Shown in pieces: positions 28,510-38,273 of a stretch of DNA of 39,788 nt. Both the position numbers and the translations under genes were made by a program. The stretch is taken from positions 1-39,788 of the forward strand of contig JAABSU010000003.1 of the NCBI GenBank assembly GCA_011390265.1, read 5' to 3'. Every line of letters begins with the position of its first letter. Within the stretch, counting starts at the first letter, position 1. A model generated the notes under the pieces. The model was not told where the DNA came from. It saw nothing but the letters and a program-made list of their open reading frames with translations, and searched no databases. This DNA comes from Spirulina sp. Its GTDB lineage: Bacteria; Cyanobacteriota; Cyanobacteriia; Cyanobacteriales; Spirulinaceae.

Positions 28510-28581
28510 CGGCTCTCCTTCCCCGGTTTTGATCCATAGCCCATCATAACCTCCCGATCCCCCATGGTTTCCGGCCCTAAC

Positions 28582-28690
28582 AAGTCAACTTGTCAGATGG
28601 AAAGGCAACTTGCACCCCAATGTCTGGAGTTGTTGCCATACTGGGAACGAGCAAAAGTCAACTTTAAGATGGAAGGGCAACTTGCACCCC
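28582..28690 (+). repeat. Two ~36-bp direct repeats in the divergent promoter region
   Basis: AAGTCAACTTGTCAGATGGAAAGGCAACTTGCACCCC (28582-28618) and AAGTCAACTTTAAGATGGAAGGGCAACTTGCACCCC (28655-28690). Confidence 0.85.
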
Positions 28691-28697
28691 CACCCCT

Positions 28698-29924
28698 ATG
28701 GCCCCTTTGAAAATTCTCATTTCTGCCTATGCCTGTCGTCCCCATCAAGGCTCGGAGCCGGGGGTGGGTTGGAATACGATCGCGGCGATCGCCCCTGATC
28801 ATCAAATATGGGTCTTAACGCGGCGGGACAATCTCCCCAGCATCATGGCGGAATTAGCCGTCAACCCGATGCCCACGGTGGAGATCCTCCCCTGTGGGCT
28901 GTGGGGGGAACGGGGGTGGAAGCGTGCTTTGCCTTTGGTGCATCTCCATTATTACCTTTGGCAGATGCGGGCCTATTTCCTGGCGCGACGCTATCACCGC
29001 GCCGTCGGCTTTGACGTTGCCCACCATGTCACCTATGTGCGCTATTCCACCCCCAGTTTTTTGGCCCGGTTGCCGATCCCCTTGCTATGGGGGCCGGTGG
29101 GGGGGGCGGAGGCGGCTCCCGCTGCTTTTTTTGAAGATTTTCGCTGGCAGGGGAAGCTTTATGAATGGGTGCGATCGCTCGCCCATCGTTGCGGTAGCCT
29201 TGATCCCTTCACCCAACAAACCGCCCGACGCAGTGCCTTAGCCCGGGCCACCACCGAGGAAACAGCGATCCGTCTACGGCAATTGGGGGCAAAACGGGTG
29301 GAGGTGATGACGGCGATCGCCATTGCTCCCGGCGAATTTGCCCAAATGAGCCAATGCCCGCCGCCCCCGGTGGCTCCCTTTCGGCTGATTACGATGGCGC
29401 GGCTCTTGCATTGGAAGGGGATTCATTTGGGGTTGCGGGCGGTGGCGGCGGCGGGGTTGCCGGAGGTGGAATATTGGTTGGTGGGGGATGGCCCGGAGCG
29501 ATCGCCCCTAGCCCAATTGGCCCAAAGGTTAGGGATTCATGAACGGGTGAAGTTTTGGGGGAAAACGACAAGGGAAGAGGCGATCGCCCATTTGGGCCAA
29601 TGCCATGTCCTCCTCCATCCCAGCCTCCACGATTCCGGGGCTTTGGTCTGTATGGAGGCGATGGCGGCGGCTCGGCCGGTGATCTGTTTAGCCCTTGGGG
29701 GGCCGGCGTTACAAGTCACGCCAGCAACCGGCTTGAGTATTCCCGCCCACAATCCCAAGCAGGCGGTGCAGGATTTAGCTGAGGCGATCCGCACCCTTGC
29801 CGGCGATGGGGATTTGTGCCAACGGATGGGGGCAGCCGGTCAAGCCCGTGTGCAAACCCACTACAGTTGGAGCGAGCGGGGTCAAGCCCTCCGCCAAACC
29901 TATAGGGAGTTAGCCCAACCCTAG
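28698..29924 (+). CDS. Glycosyltransferase family 4 (GT-B fold)
   Basis: SAYACRPHQGSEPGVGWN, LITMARLLHWKGIHLGLRAVA, LVGDGPERSPLAQLAQRLGIHERVKFWGKTTREEAIAHLGQCHVLLHPSLHDSGALVCMEAMAAARPVIC. Confidence 0.95.
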   Translation: MAPLKILISAYACRPHQGSEPGVGWNTIAAIAPDHQIWVLTRRDNLPSIMAELAVNPMPTVEILPCGLWGERGWKRALPLVHLHYYLWQMRAYFLARRYHRAVGFDVAHHVTYVRYSTPSFLARLPIPLLWGPVGGAEAAPAAFFEDFRWQGKLYEWVRSLAHRCGSLDPFTQQTARRSALARATTEETAIRLRQLGAKRVEVMTAIAIAPGEFAQMSQCPPPPVAPFRLITMARLLHWKGIHLGLRAVAAAGLPEVEYWLVGDGPERSPLAQLAQRLGIHERVKFWGKTTREEAIAHLGQCHVLLHPSLHDSGALVCMEAMAAARPVICLALGGPALQVTPATGLSIPAHNPKQAVQDLAEAIRTLAGDGDLCQRMGAAGQARVQTHYSWSERGQALRQTYRELAQP

Positions 29925-29960
29925 AGCAAGGCGATCGCGCCTAGCTCTCCCAATCCTGTC

Positions 29961-29982
29961 GGGGCGAAAAATGTTTCGCCCC
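29961..29982. terminator. Bidirectional terminator-like hairpin between convergent genes
   Basis: GGGGCGAAA (29961-29969) / TTTCGCCCC (29974-29982). Confidence 0.6.
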
Positions 29983-30019
29983 CACACTGATCAAGATCTC
30001 AATCTACGCAGATTCCAGA

Positions 30020-30733
30020 TCAATAGCGGATTTCCAGCGTCACTGAGGCCCGGACGGTTTGATCCCCCCCCACGATCGCATCGGCAGCTTCAAAGGCCAT
30101 GGTATTGGCCTGCATCCGGGGACTAAAATCCACGCCACTATTGTTAATCTGAATCCCGGTGATCTCCTGTTCCCGTAGTCCGAGGGAGGCCAAGACGATC
30201 GCCGCTTCGGCCCGAGCATTGGCCGTTGCTTGGCGCAGGGCTTCGGCCCTGGCTGTTTCAATGGCCGCATCGGTGGCTAAAAATTCCACCCCATCAATAC
30301 GGCTCACCCCTGTACCCACGGCCTGATCAATCACATCCCCAGCGGCTTCGGTGGCGATGCGAAAGGCGACGCTATTGGAGCCGACATAGCCGATGAGGCG
30401 GGGTTCCCGTTGATTGTCGCGGGATTCGTAGCGGGGTTGGAGGCTGAGGCCGGTGGTTTGGAGTCGTTCAACGCCCTGCGATCGCAGCAGGGCAATGACC
30501 TGGGCAGTTTGGCGGGCCACTTCCCGTTGCACGGTTGCGGCATCTTGTCCCTGCACTTCCACGGCGAGGCGCACCCTTGTGATTGTGGTGGGGATCATTT
30601 CTACGCCGGTTCCGGTGACGGTGAGGAGGCGGGAGCGTTGTTCTTGGGCCCAAGCGGGGAGGGCAAAGGGGGCTATGAGCAGGGAGCAGGCGAGGGCAAG
30701 GGGGGCCAAGCGTTGGGAAAAGTGGGTCAACAT
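30020..30733 (-). CDS. SIMPL domain-containing (DUF541) protein, secreted
   Basis: Signal peptide, LLTVTGTGVEMIPTTITRVRLAVEVQGQDAATVQREVARQTAQVIALLRSQGV...ATANARAEAAIVLASLG. Confidence 0.92.
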   Translation of the reverse strand: MLTHFSQRLAPLALACSLLIAPFALPAWAQEQRSRLLTVTGTGVEMIPTTITRVRLAVEVQGQDAATVQREVARQTAQVIALLRSQGVERLQTTGLSLQPRYESRDNQREPRLIGYVGSNSVAFRIATEAAGDVIDQAVGTGVSRIDGVEFLATDAAIETARAEALRQATANARAEAAIVLASLGLREQEITGIQINNSGVDFSPRMQANTMAFEAADAIVGGDQTVRASVTLEIRY

Positions 30734-30949
30734 CGGCGTTTAGGGTAAGAGGATGGGCAAGGCGCGTTTGTCCTTGCGTTTACCGTTATAGGGGATTCTC
30801 CCGCCAGTTTTAGCGCTGATACCATTTTGGCAACGAAGTATGAAGCGGGCCGCAATGTTTTTTTGGTTAAATTGGGGGGTTGGGGGTGATTCCCTTGGGG
30901 GTGGTGTTGGTGGTAAACTAATAAACTTGATCTTCCTGGAACAGTATTT

Positions 30950-33667
30950 ATGGATGCTTTAGAGCGCGATCGCCTCCAAAACTTTGTCAATTTTTGCGAT
31001 TCCTACATTACGGGGGATGAGAAGGGGGAGGCGCAGGTTTTCCTGGATCACTTTTTTCAGGCGTTTGGCCATGAGGGGGCGATGCAGGCGGGGGCGGTGT
31101 ATGAGAAGCGGATTGAGAAGGGGAGCAAGAAGGGCAAGACGGGGTTTGCGGATTTGGTATGGAAGCCGCGTGTTTTGGTAGAGATGAAGCGGCGGGGGGC
31201 GGATCTCAGCAAGCATTATTCCCAGGCGTTTGAATATTGGCAGCGGGCGGTTCCGAATCGGCCGCGTTATGTGATGTTGTGCAATTTTGATCAGTTTTGG
31301 ATTTACGATTTTGATATTCAAATTGATACGCCGATTGATCGGGTGATGTTGGCGGATTTGCCGAATCGGGCGGGGGTATTTGGGTTTATGTTGCCCCGTG
31401 AGCGGCCGTCGGTGTTTGGCAATAATCAGGTGGAAGTGACGGAGAAGGCGGCGCGGCGTTTGGGGGAGGGTTTATATCCCGATTTATGGCGGCGGTTACA
31501 GCGGGAGCAACGGTTATCGGAGGGGGAGGCGGCGCTGATGGCGCAGCGGTTTGTGTTGCAGTGTGTGTTGGCGATGTTTGCGGAGGATCGGGGGTTATTA
31601 CCGGATAGTTTGTTTATTCGTTGTGTGCAGGATTGTATTGGGGGGAAGAGTTCATATAATGTGATTTCGCGGGGTTTATTTGAAGAAATGAATAGGCCAG
31701 GAGTTGAATCAATGGGACGGTTTAAGGGGGTGGATTATTTTAATGGGGGGTTGTTTGCGAAGATTGATAGTTTGGAGTTGACGACGCAGGAGTTAAGGAT
31801 TTTGGAGGCTTCGGGGTTGGAGGATTGGAGTAAGGTGCGGCCGGCAATTTTTGGGAGTATTTTTGAGTCAGCGATTGATCAGGGGGAGCGTCATGCCCAT
31901 GGGATTCATTACACATCGGAGGGGGATATTATGAAGATTATCCGGCCGACAATTTCGCGCTATTGGGAGGAGCGGATTGAGGGGGCGGGGACGTTGAAGG
32001 AGTTGGAGGATTTACGGCGGGAGTTGGCGGGTTATCGGGTGTTAGATCCGGCTTGTGGTTCGGGGAATTTTCTTTATTTGGCCTATCGGGAATTGAAGCG
32101 GTTGGAGCAGGATTTGTTGGAGAAGATTGGGGAGCGGCGGCGGTCGGGGGGTGATCAGGTGGAGTTGGGTTTTGTTACGCCGTTGCAGTTTTTTGGGTTG
32201 GATAGTAATGGGTTTGCGGTGGAGTTGGCGCGGGTGACGTTGATGATTGCGCGGAAGGTGGCGATTGATGAGTTGGGGTTGACGGAGCGGGCGTTGCCAT
32301 TGGATACGTTGGATAACAATATTGTTTGTGCGGATGCGTTGTTTACGGAGTGGCCGCGGGCGGATGCGATTATTGGAAATCCGCCATTTTTGGGGGGGAA
32401 TAGAATGCGTCAAGTATTAGGGGATGAATATATTGAAAGAGTATTCAGTAAGTTTCCAGAAGTGAAATCACAAGTCGATTTTTGCTGTTATTGGTTTAGG
32501 CTCGCTCACGAAAATTCACCCAAAGATCAAAGAGTAGGTTTAGTTGGAACCAACACAATCAGCCAAGGAAATAGTAGATCTGCTTCCTTAGAGTATGTAA
32601 CCCAAAATGGAGGTTTTTTGCATGATGTTATTTCTACTCAAGAATGGTCAGGTGATGCGAAAGTTCATGTCAGTTTAGTTAATTGGTGTTATCAAGAAAC
32701 ACGCAATCTTTATTTAGACAACATATCAGTAAATACAATAAATTCATCACTAAATTCACAAATTTCTGTTTCTAAAGCGTCAAGCTTAAGGGCAAACAAA
32801 AATTTTTGCTTTGAGGGAGCCAAACCGAATGCAAAAAATTTCTTTATTTCTAAAGAAATAGTTGATGAGTGGCTCAAAATTAATCCAAAAAATCAAGCAG
32901 TACTCAAGCTTTTTTTAGATGCAAATGATTTAACCAAAGAACTTAATGGGCAACCGAGCAGATGGATTATCGACTTTGAAAATCGAACAGTAGAAGATGC
33001 TTCGATGTTTAGTCATCCTTTTAATTATGTAAGGGAATATGTAAAGCCAGAACGAGATAATTGCAGAGAAAAGGTATTAAGAGAAAAGTGGTGGCGTTTC
33101 AAGCGTACTCATGCTGCCATGAGAAATGCAATAGCTCCACTTGATGTATATTTTGCAGTTCCAGCACATTCAAAATGGTTTATTTTTCTGCCTTCGCAAC
33201 CAGATTGGCTACCTGGAAACTCCACTAAGGTTGTTGCATCAAATGACTATTATGTTCTTGGGATTTTAACTTCAAAAACTCATCGAACATGGGTAAAAGC
33301 GCAAAGCTCAACACTTAAAGGCGATACGCGCTACACCCATAACACCTGCTTTGAAACCTTCCCCTTTCCCCAAACCCCCACCCCAAAAATCATCGAAAAA
33401 ATTCGCCAAACGACCCTAGCCCTCCATCAATACCGCAGCCAACAAATGGAACAAAAACAATGGGGCATCACCAAACTTTATAACGCCTACTTTGATGAAC
33501 CCGCCAGCCAACTCTATAAACTCCACCAACAACTCGACAGCCTCACCCTCCAAGCCTACGGATTCACCCCCCAAGACGACATCCTCGAAAAACTGTTAAC
33601 CCTCAACCACCAACTCGCCGCCCAAGAACAAGCCGGACAACCCATCATCGGCCCCCACGCCCCATAA
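30950..33667 (+). CDS. Type IIL (MmeI-like) fused restriction endonuclease / adenine-specific DNA methyltransferase
   Basis: N-terminal PD-(D/E)XK-like segment (KTGFADLVWKPRVLVEMKRRG), MTase motif I (DPACGSGNFLYLAYRELKRLE), motif IV NPPFLGG, downstream TRD and C-terminal FETFPFP... region. Confidence 0.92.
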   Translation: MDALERDRLQNFVNFCDSYITGDEKGEAQVFLDHFFQAFGHEGAMQAGAVYEKRIEKGSKKGKTGFADLVWKPRVLVEMKRRGADLSKHYSQAFEYWQRAVPNRPRYVMLCNFDQFWIYDFDIQIDTPIDRVMLADLPNRAGVFGFMLPRERPSVFGNNQVEVTEKAARRLGEGLYPDLWRRLQREQRLSEGEAALMAQRFVLQCVLAMFAEDRGLLPDSLFIRCVQDCIGGKSSYNVISRGLFEEMNRPGVESMGRFKGVDYFNGGLFAKIDSLELTTQELRILEASGLEDWSKVRPAIFGSIFESAIDQGERHAHGIHYTSEGDIMKIIRPTISRYWEERIEGAGTLKELEDLRRELAGYRVLDPACGSGNFLYLAYRELKRLEQDLLEKIGERRRSGGDQVELGFVTPLQFFGLDSNGFAVELARVTLMIARKVAIDELGLTERALPLDTLDNNIVCADALFTEWPRADAIIGNPPFLGGNRMRQVLGDEYIERVFSKFPEVKSQVDFCCYWFRLAHENSPKDQRVGLVGTNTISQGNSRSASLEYVTQNGGFLHDVISTQEWSGDAKVHVSLVNWCYQETRNLYLDNISVNTINSSLNSQISVSKASSLRANKNFCFEGAKPNAKNFFISKEIVDEWLKINPKNQAVLKLFLDANDLTKELNGQPSRWIIDFENRTVEDASMFSHPFNYVREYVKPERDNCREKVLREKWWRFKRTHAAMRNAIAPLDVYFAVPAHSKWFIFLPSQPDWLPGNSTKVVASNDYYVLGILTSKTHRTWVKAQSSTLKGDTRYTHNTCFETFPFPQTPTPKIIEKIRQTTLALHQYRSQQMEQKQWGITKLYNAYFDEPASQLYKLHQQLDSLTLQAYGFTPQDDILEKLLTLNHQLAAQEQAGQPIIGPHAP

Positions 33668-33692
33668 CCAATTCCCACCACCCCTTAACATC

Positions 33693-34943
33693 ATGAAACG
33701 CCCCATCGCCATCGACCTGTTTGCAGGATGTGGCGGCATGTCCCTCGGCCTAGAAGCCGCCGGATTTGATATCGCCGCCGCCGTCGAACTTGATCCAATT
33801 CATACATTAGTTCACCACTTTAACTTCCCCTACGGAGCAAGCATTTGTAAAAATATTTCTGAATTAAATCCTCAAGATTTGCTACAGGCTTTAAAAAACA
33901 AAAAAATTGATCGTGAAATAGACCTCATTGCAGGCGGGCCACCCTGCCAAGGCTTTTCCCACATGGGCAAACGACAACTAGACGACCCCAGAAACACCCT
34001 CATCTTTGAATACCTGCGCATCATCAAAACCATCAAACCTAAATATTTTCTCTTTGAAAACGTCCCCGGCATCGCCTCCGGCCAACATCAAAAATTCTTA
34101 ACAGAATTAATCATTGAATTTGAAAACATCGGCTACTCAATTCAAAAACCCATCGCAATCCTAAACGCATCCCATTACGGTGCGCCCCAAAATCGGAAAA
34201 GACTAATCCTCATCGGCTCCAGACTCGACGTTAATCCAGCCGCCTACCCCCCACAAACCCATTTAGACATCAACACCAGGGCAACCTGTGAACAAGCCAT
34301 TGGCGATCTAAGCACACACCCCCCCTATCACAAAAATGATCCAGGCATTCCAGCCTCACAATTAAACTATGCCGGCCTAAGAACCCACTTTGCCCTCCAA
34401 CCCAGCGGCGAATTTAACCTCTGCCATCAGCGACAAATTGGCCCCCTCGTTTATGGCCACATCGGATCAAACCATACCCAAAAATCAAGCGATCGCTTTC
34501 AAACAACCCCCCTCGGAACCGTCGAAACAATCAGTCGATTCTTTAAACTGTCCCCCCATGGCCAATGTAATACCCTCAGAGCCGGAACCACCAGCGACAA
34601 AGGAGCCTATACCGCCCCTAGACCCATTCATTATGGCGCTCCTCGCTGTATTACCGTTAGAGAAGCAGCAAGATTGCACACCTTCCCCGATTGGTTTCGG
34701 TTTCATAATACTATTTGGCACGGCTTTCGAGAAATTGGTAACGCCGTAGTTCCCTTGCTCGCCAAAGCCTTAGGGTGTGAAATCATCAAAGCCATGGGCC
34801 TGAATCCCCAAGAATTTAAAACCTATACCCTCAGCCCACAGGATGAAACACTGTTAGGCTATAACATGGCCCAAGCCTCAAAATATTGGAATATTCCAGA
34901 TAACGTCATTCCCAAACGGAAAAGATCGATCTCAACGCCCTAA
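33693..34943 (+). CDS. DNA (cytosine-5-)-methyltransferase
   Basis: DLFAGCGGMSLGLEAAGF (I), GGPPCQGFSHMGKRQLDDPRN (IV), FENVPG (VI), QNRKRLILIGSR (VIII), REAARLHTFPDWF (IX), IGNAVVPLLAKALG (X). Confidence 0.97.
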   Translation: MKRPIAIDLFAGCGGMSLGLEAAGFDIAAAVELDPIHTLVHHFNFPYGASICKNISELNPQDLLQALKNKKIDREIDLIAGGPPCQGFSHMGKRQLDDPRNTLIFEYLRIIKTIKPKYFLFENVPGIASGQHQKFLTELIIEFENIGYSIQKPIAILNASHYGAPQNRKRLILIGSRLDVNPAAYPPQTHLDINTRATCEQAIGDLSTHPPYHKNDPGIPASQLNYAGLRTHFALQPSGEFNLCHQRQIGPLVYGHIGSNHTQKSSDRFQTTPLGTVETISRFFKLSPHGQCNTLRAGTTSDKGAYTAPRPIHYGAPRCITVREAARLHTFPDWFRFHNTIWHGFREIGNAVVPLLAKALGCEIIKAMGLNPQEFKTYTLSPQDETLLGYNMAQASKYWNIPDNVIPKRKRSISTP

Positions 34944-34945
34944 CC

Positions 34946-37807
34946 CTAAAGATTTTTCCCCTCAGTGGCGAGCAACTTCGGGATTAATTGCGCCAGTTCC
35001 CTTAGGCGAACAGGCTTACTCAGGTATTCATTGGCTCCGGCGGCAAGACAGCGATCGCGATCGCTCTCCATGGCCAAAGCCGTTAACGCAATGATCGGCG
35101 TTGAGGCCAACGGGGGAATCTTCCGAATTCGCTGCATTGCCTCCAAACCATCCATCCCCGGCATTTGAACATCCATCAAAATTAAATCCGGCCCCAACGC
35201 CTCAGCCTGCTCAATGGCTTCATAACCGTTTTTGGCCACCTCAATCCGGTAGCCCTTAGCCTTTAAATAGCTGGAAATTGTACTAATATTGGCTTCATTG
35301 TCCTCCACCAACAACAGCAAAGGGCCAACAACAGCATTTTCAGCCATTGCCCCAAAGGATTTGGACTCAACCTCACTCTGCTGCGGTTGAGGCGAAACCT
35401 GAGTCGCTTGATAGGGCAAATCGATCATAAAACAACTGCCTACCCCCTCCTCACTGGTTAAACTGACCCGCCCACCATGGAGTTCAACAATCTGCTTCGT
35501 CAGGGCTAACCCTAACCCCGTGCCTTGATATTGGCGATTGAGAGCACTATCAATCTGCATAAATGGCTGAAACAACTTGCCACGATTTTGCTCACTAATC
35601 CCAATCCCTGTATCGATCACCGAAAACCGCAAATAATGCTTTTCGGCCTCTAACTCCGCCTCTAAATCCTCAAGGGGCGTAACCTCTAAAATGACCTGTC
35701 CCCCCTCAGATGTAAACTTCACCGCATTATTAAGGAGATTAATCAACACTTGACGGATACGCCGCTCATCTAGCAAAATATCCGGCAAATTTAAGGGTAG
35801 ATTAATAGAAACTTGAATCCGTTTTTTCAGGGCTTGCTGTTTGATGAATGTGATGCTGGATTGACAGAGTGAGGCAACGGCCGTGGGGGCAGAATCTAAC
35901 TCCATTTGCCCCGATTCAATCTTCGCTACATCCAAAATATCATTAATTAACTCTAACAGGTGAAAAGCGCTTTTTTCCACCGTTTGCAGCGCCTTTAATT
36001 GTTGATCATTCAAAGGGCCAAAGATTTGTTCCTGTAGCCCCTCTGTCATCCCTAAAATGGCATTGAGGGGCGTGCGCAGTTCATGGCTCATATTGGCCAA
36101 AAACTCATCCTTGAGGCGAGTGGCGCGGAGCAATTCTCGATTCGTCATTTCCAGTTGTGCCTGAGCTATTTTGCGATCGGTAATGTCTTGAAAAGTGCCC
36201 ACCACACCAATCACATTGCCATACAAATCCCGCAGCGCCAACTTGTTAATCTCTAACCAGTGCAATTGCCCATCGGGAAATAGGACTTCTTCGATCACAC
36301 CCAGCATGGGCAAGCCCGACTCGATCACCTGGCGATCAATAGCCCGATAGGCCAGTGCCTCTGGATAATCATACAACTCAAAATCATTTTTTCCAATCAC
36401 ATCTTCGGGCACATCCAACCCTAAACTTTTGACAAACTGAGAATTGCAGCCCACATAGTCAAGGCAACAATCTTTCCAAAAAACTGCGAGGGGAAACGTA
36501 TCCAGCACCGTTTGTAAAAACTGTTGAGAAGCCCGAAGATTTTCTTCTGCTTGCTGCCGTTGAAGCAGGGCCGCTTGCTGGTCGCTAATATCTACATTTA
36601 CCCCCGTGATTGCTAGAGGATTACCCGCCTCATTGCGGACTAATACGCCATAGGTTTTAAGGTGGCGAATTTTACCATCGGGAAGGATAATCCGAAATTC
36701 AGCAGTACACTCTCCCTCATCATTAAGCAACTTGCCAATCACCTCAGCCAAGCGCGGCAAATCCTCCGGGTAGATATATTCCTGCCATTCTGCATAGGTG
36801 ATGTTGCGATCGGGTGGGAGATCATAAAATTCTCGCATCCGTTCATCCCAGATCAGCGTATTATCCTGTAATTGCCATGTCCAACAGCCCATGGATGCCG
36901 ATTTTAAGGCGAGGGTGAGGCGTTCCGAGAGTTTTTGTAATTCGGCTTCCCGTTTTTGGAGTTCAGCGGTGCGTCGGGCTACCTTGGTTTCTAATTCTTG
37001 GTTGAGGTGATGGAGTTTCTGTAAGGCTTGCCTCCGTTCACGCAGGGCTGATTGGCGCTGGGTAATATCCCGCACCATAAATAACACCTCATCCTCACCA
37101 TTTTTCACCACCCGCACCTCTTCATCCTGACGGCGATCGTTAATCCAGATCGTCTGCTCATAGATTTGTAATTCCCCCGTTTCTAGGGCTTGGTGGAGGT
37201 GGTAAAGCTGGCGTTCCGCTAACTCTGGGGGCAGTACGGCGGTCATTGGTTGTCCCGTCGGGTCAATACCGCCGCGAACAATATCGCCACAACGGGAGGG
37301 AGTCACAAAACCGCGATAGACCCCATCGGCTCCGACGCGAAACATTAAATCAGGAATCGCCATCAATACCGCATGGTTGCGACGCTCACTTTCCGCTAAA
37401 GCTGCCTCGGCTTGGTGACGTTCACGGCGGATCTGGCCTTCGCGCACTTCCCGACGCACGGCCTCCGGCAACCGAGCTAAATTGCCCTTCATAATGTAGT
37501 CGCTGGCTCCGGCTTTCATCATTTCTACCGCCAATTTTTCCCCAATGGTTCCCGACACCACCAGAAAGGGAATGTCCTGTTGGCTTTCCTTGAGGATGGC
37601 TAGGGCGGTGGGGGCATCAAAACCAGGGAGGCTATAGTCGGAGACAATCACATCCCAAGGCTGATGGGGTAGGGCATCCCGCAGCCCCTCAGCGGTTTGC
37701 ACCCGTTCCCAGGTTAGATCAAATCCATCCCGCCGCATGGCCCGGAGCAACAACTGAGCATCATCATCTGAGTCTTCGATTAATAATAGATGCAGTGGTT
37801 CAGACAT
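34946..37807 (-). CDS. Hybrid sensor kinase (REC-PAS-PAS-PAS-HisKA-HATPase-REC)
   Basis: N-terminal REC (LLLIEDSDDDAQLLLRAM...VIVSDYSLPGFDAPTAL), PAS repeats, [23 protein letters not shown], terminal REC (LILMDVQMPGMDGLEAM...ANEYLSKPVRL). Confidence 0.95.
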   Translation of the reverse strand: MSEPLHLLLIEDSDDDAQLLLRAMRRDGFDLTWERVQTAEGLRDALPHQPWDVIVSDYSLPGFDAPTALAILKESQQDIPFLVVSGTIGEKLAVEMMKAGASDYIMKGNLARLPEAVRREVREGQIRRERHQAEAALAESERRNHAVLMAIPDLMFRVGADGVYRGFVTPSRCGDIVRGGIDPTGQPMTAVLPPELAERQLYHLHQALETGELQIYEQTIWINDRRQDEEVRVVKNGEDEVLFMVRDITQRQSALRERRQALQKLHHLNQELETKVARRTAELQKREAELQKLSERLTLALKSASMGCWTWQLQDNTLIWDERMREFYDLPPDRNITYAEWQEYIYPEDLPRLAEVIGKLLNDEGECTAEFRIILPDGKIRHLKTYGVLVRNEAGNPLAITGVNVDISDQQAALLQRQQAEENLRASQQFLQTVLDTFPLAVFWKDCCLDYVGCNSQFVKSLGLDVPEDVIGKNDFELYDYPEALAYRAIDRQVIESGLPMLGVIEEVLFPDGQLHWLEINKLALRDLYGNVIGVVGTFQDITDRKIAQAQLEMTNRELLRATRLKDEFLANMSHELRTPLNAILGMTEGLQEQIFGPLNDQQLKALQTVEKSAFHLLELINDILDVAKIESGQMELDSAPTAVASLCQSSITFIKQQALKKRIQVSINLPLNLPDILLDERRIRQVLINLLNNAVKFTSEGGQVILEVTPLEDLEAELEAEKHYLRFSVIDTGIGISEQNRGKLFQPFMQIDSALNRQYQGTGLGLALTKQIVELHGGRVSLTSEEGVGSCFMIDLPYQATQVSPQPQQSEVESKSFGAMAENAVVGPLLLLVEDNEANISTISSYLKAKGYRIEVAKNGYEAIEQAEALGPDLILMDVQMPGMDGLEAMQRIRKIPPLASTPIIALTALAMESDRDRCLAAGANEYLSKPVRLRELAQLIPKLLATEGKNL

Positions 37808-37809
37808 AA

Positions 37810-38241
37810 TTATCCCCTAGTTTCATCTCCAGGCATTTGCTCGTTGACTAAGGCCCAATACAAACCGAGTTGAGTGACGGCCTGGGCAAACTCTTCAAAA
37901 TCGACGGGTTTACGAACGTAACTATTCGCTCCTAAATTATAGCTTTCAATAATATCCGGTTCCTCACTGGAGGAGGTTAACACCACTACCGGCAAGGTTT
38001 TAAACTTGGGTTCGGCGCGAATTCTGCGCAAAACATCTAAGCCATTTAGCTTGGGTAGTTTGAGATCCAATAACACCACGCTGGGTGAAGGATGGGTGTT
38101 AAAAACTAAATTTAACGCCTCTTCGCCGTTGCGGGCAATCAGAATCGGGTTGGTGATTTTACTACGACGGAGCGATCGCAATGTCAAGCGTTCATCGTCG
38201 GGATTATCTTCAACTAAAATGATCGGGCGAGGGGAGGCCAT
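37810..38241 (-). CDS. Rcp1-like single-domain response regulator
   Basis: PRPIILVEDNPDDERLTLRSLRRSKITNPILIARNGEEAL...VVLLDLKLPKLNGLDVLRRIR...NSYVRKPVDFEEF. Start chosen at MASPRPI; track start is 38328. Confidence 0.95.
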   Translation of the reverse strand: MASPRPIILVEDNPDDERLTLRSLRRSKITNPILIARNGEEALNLVFNTHPSPSVVLLDLKLPKLNGLDVLRRIRAEPKFKTLPVVVLTSSSEEPDIIESYNLGANSYVRKPVDFEEFAQAVTQLGLYWALVNEQMPGDETRG

Positions 38242-38273
38242 GGGGATCTTGACTGAAGGGTTAACTGGGGTGA

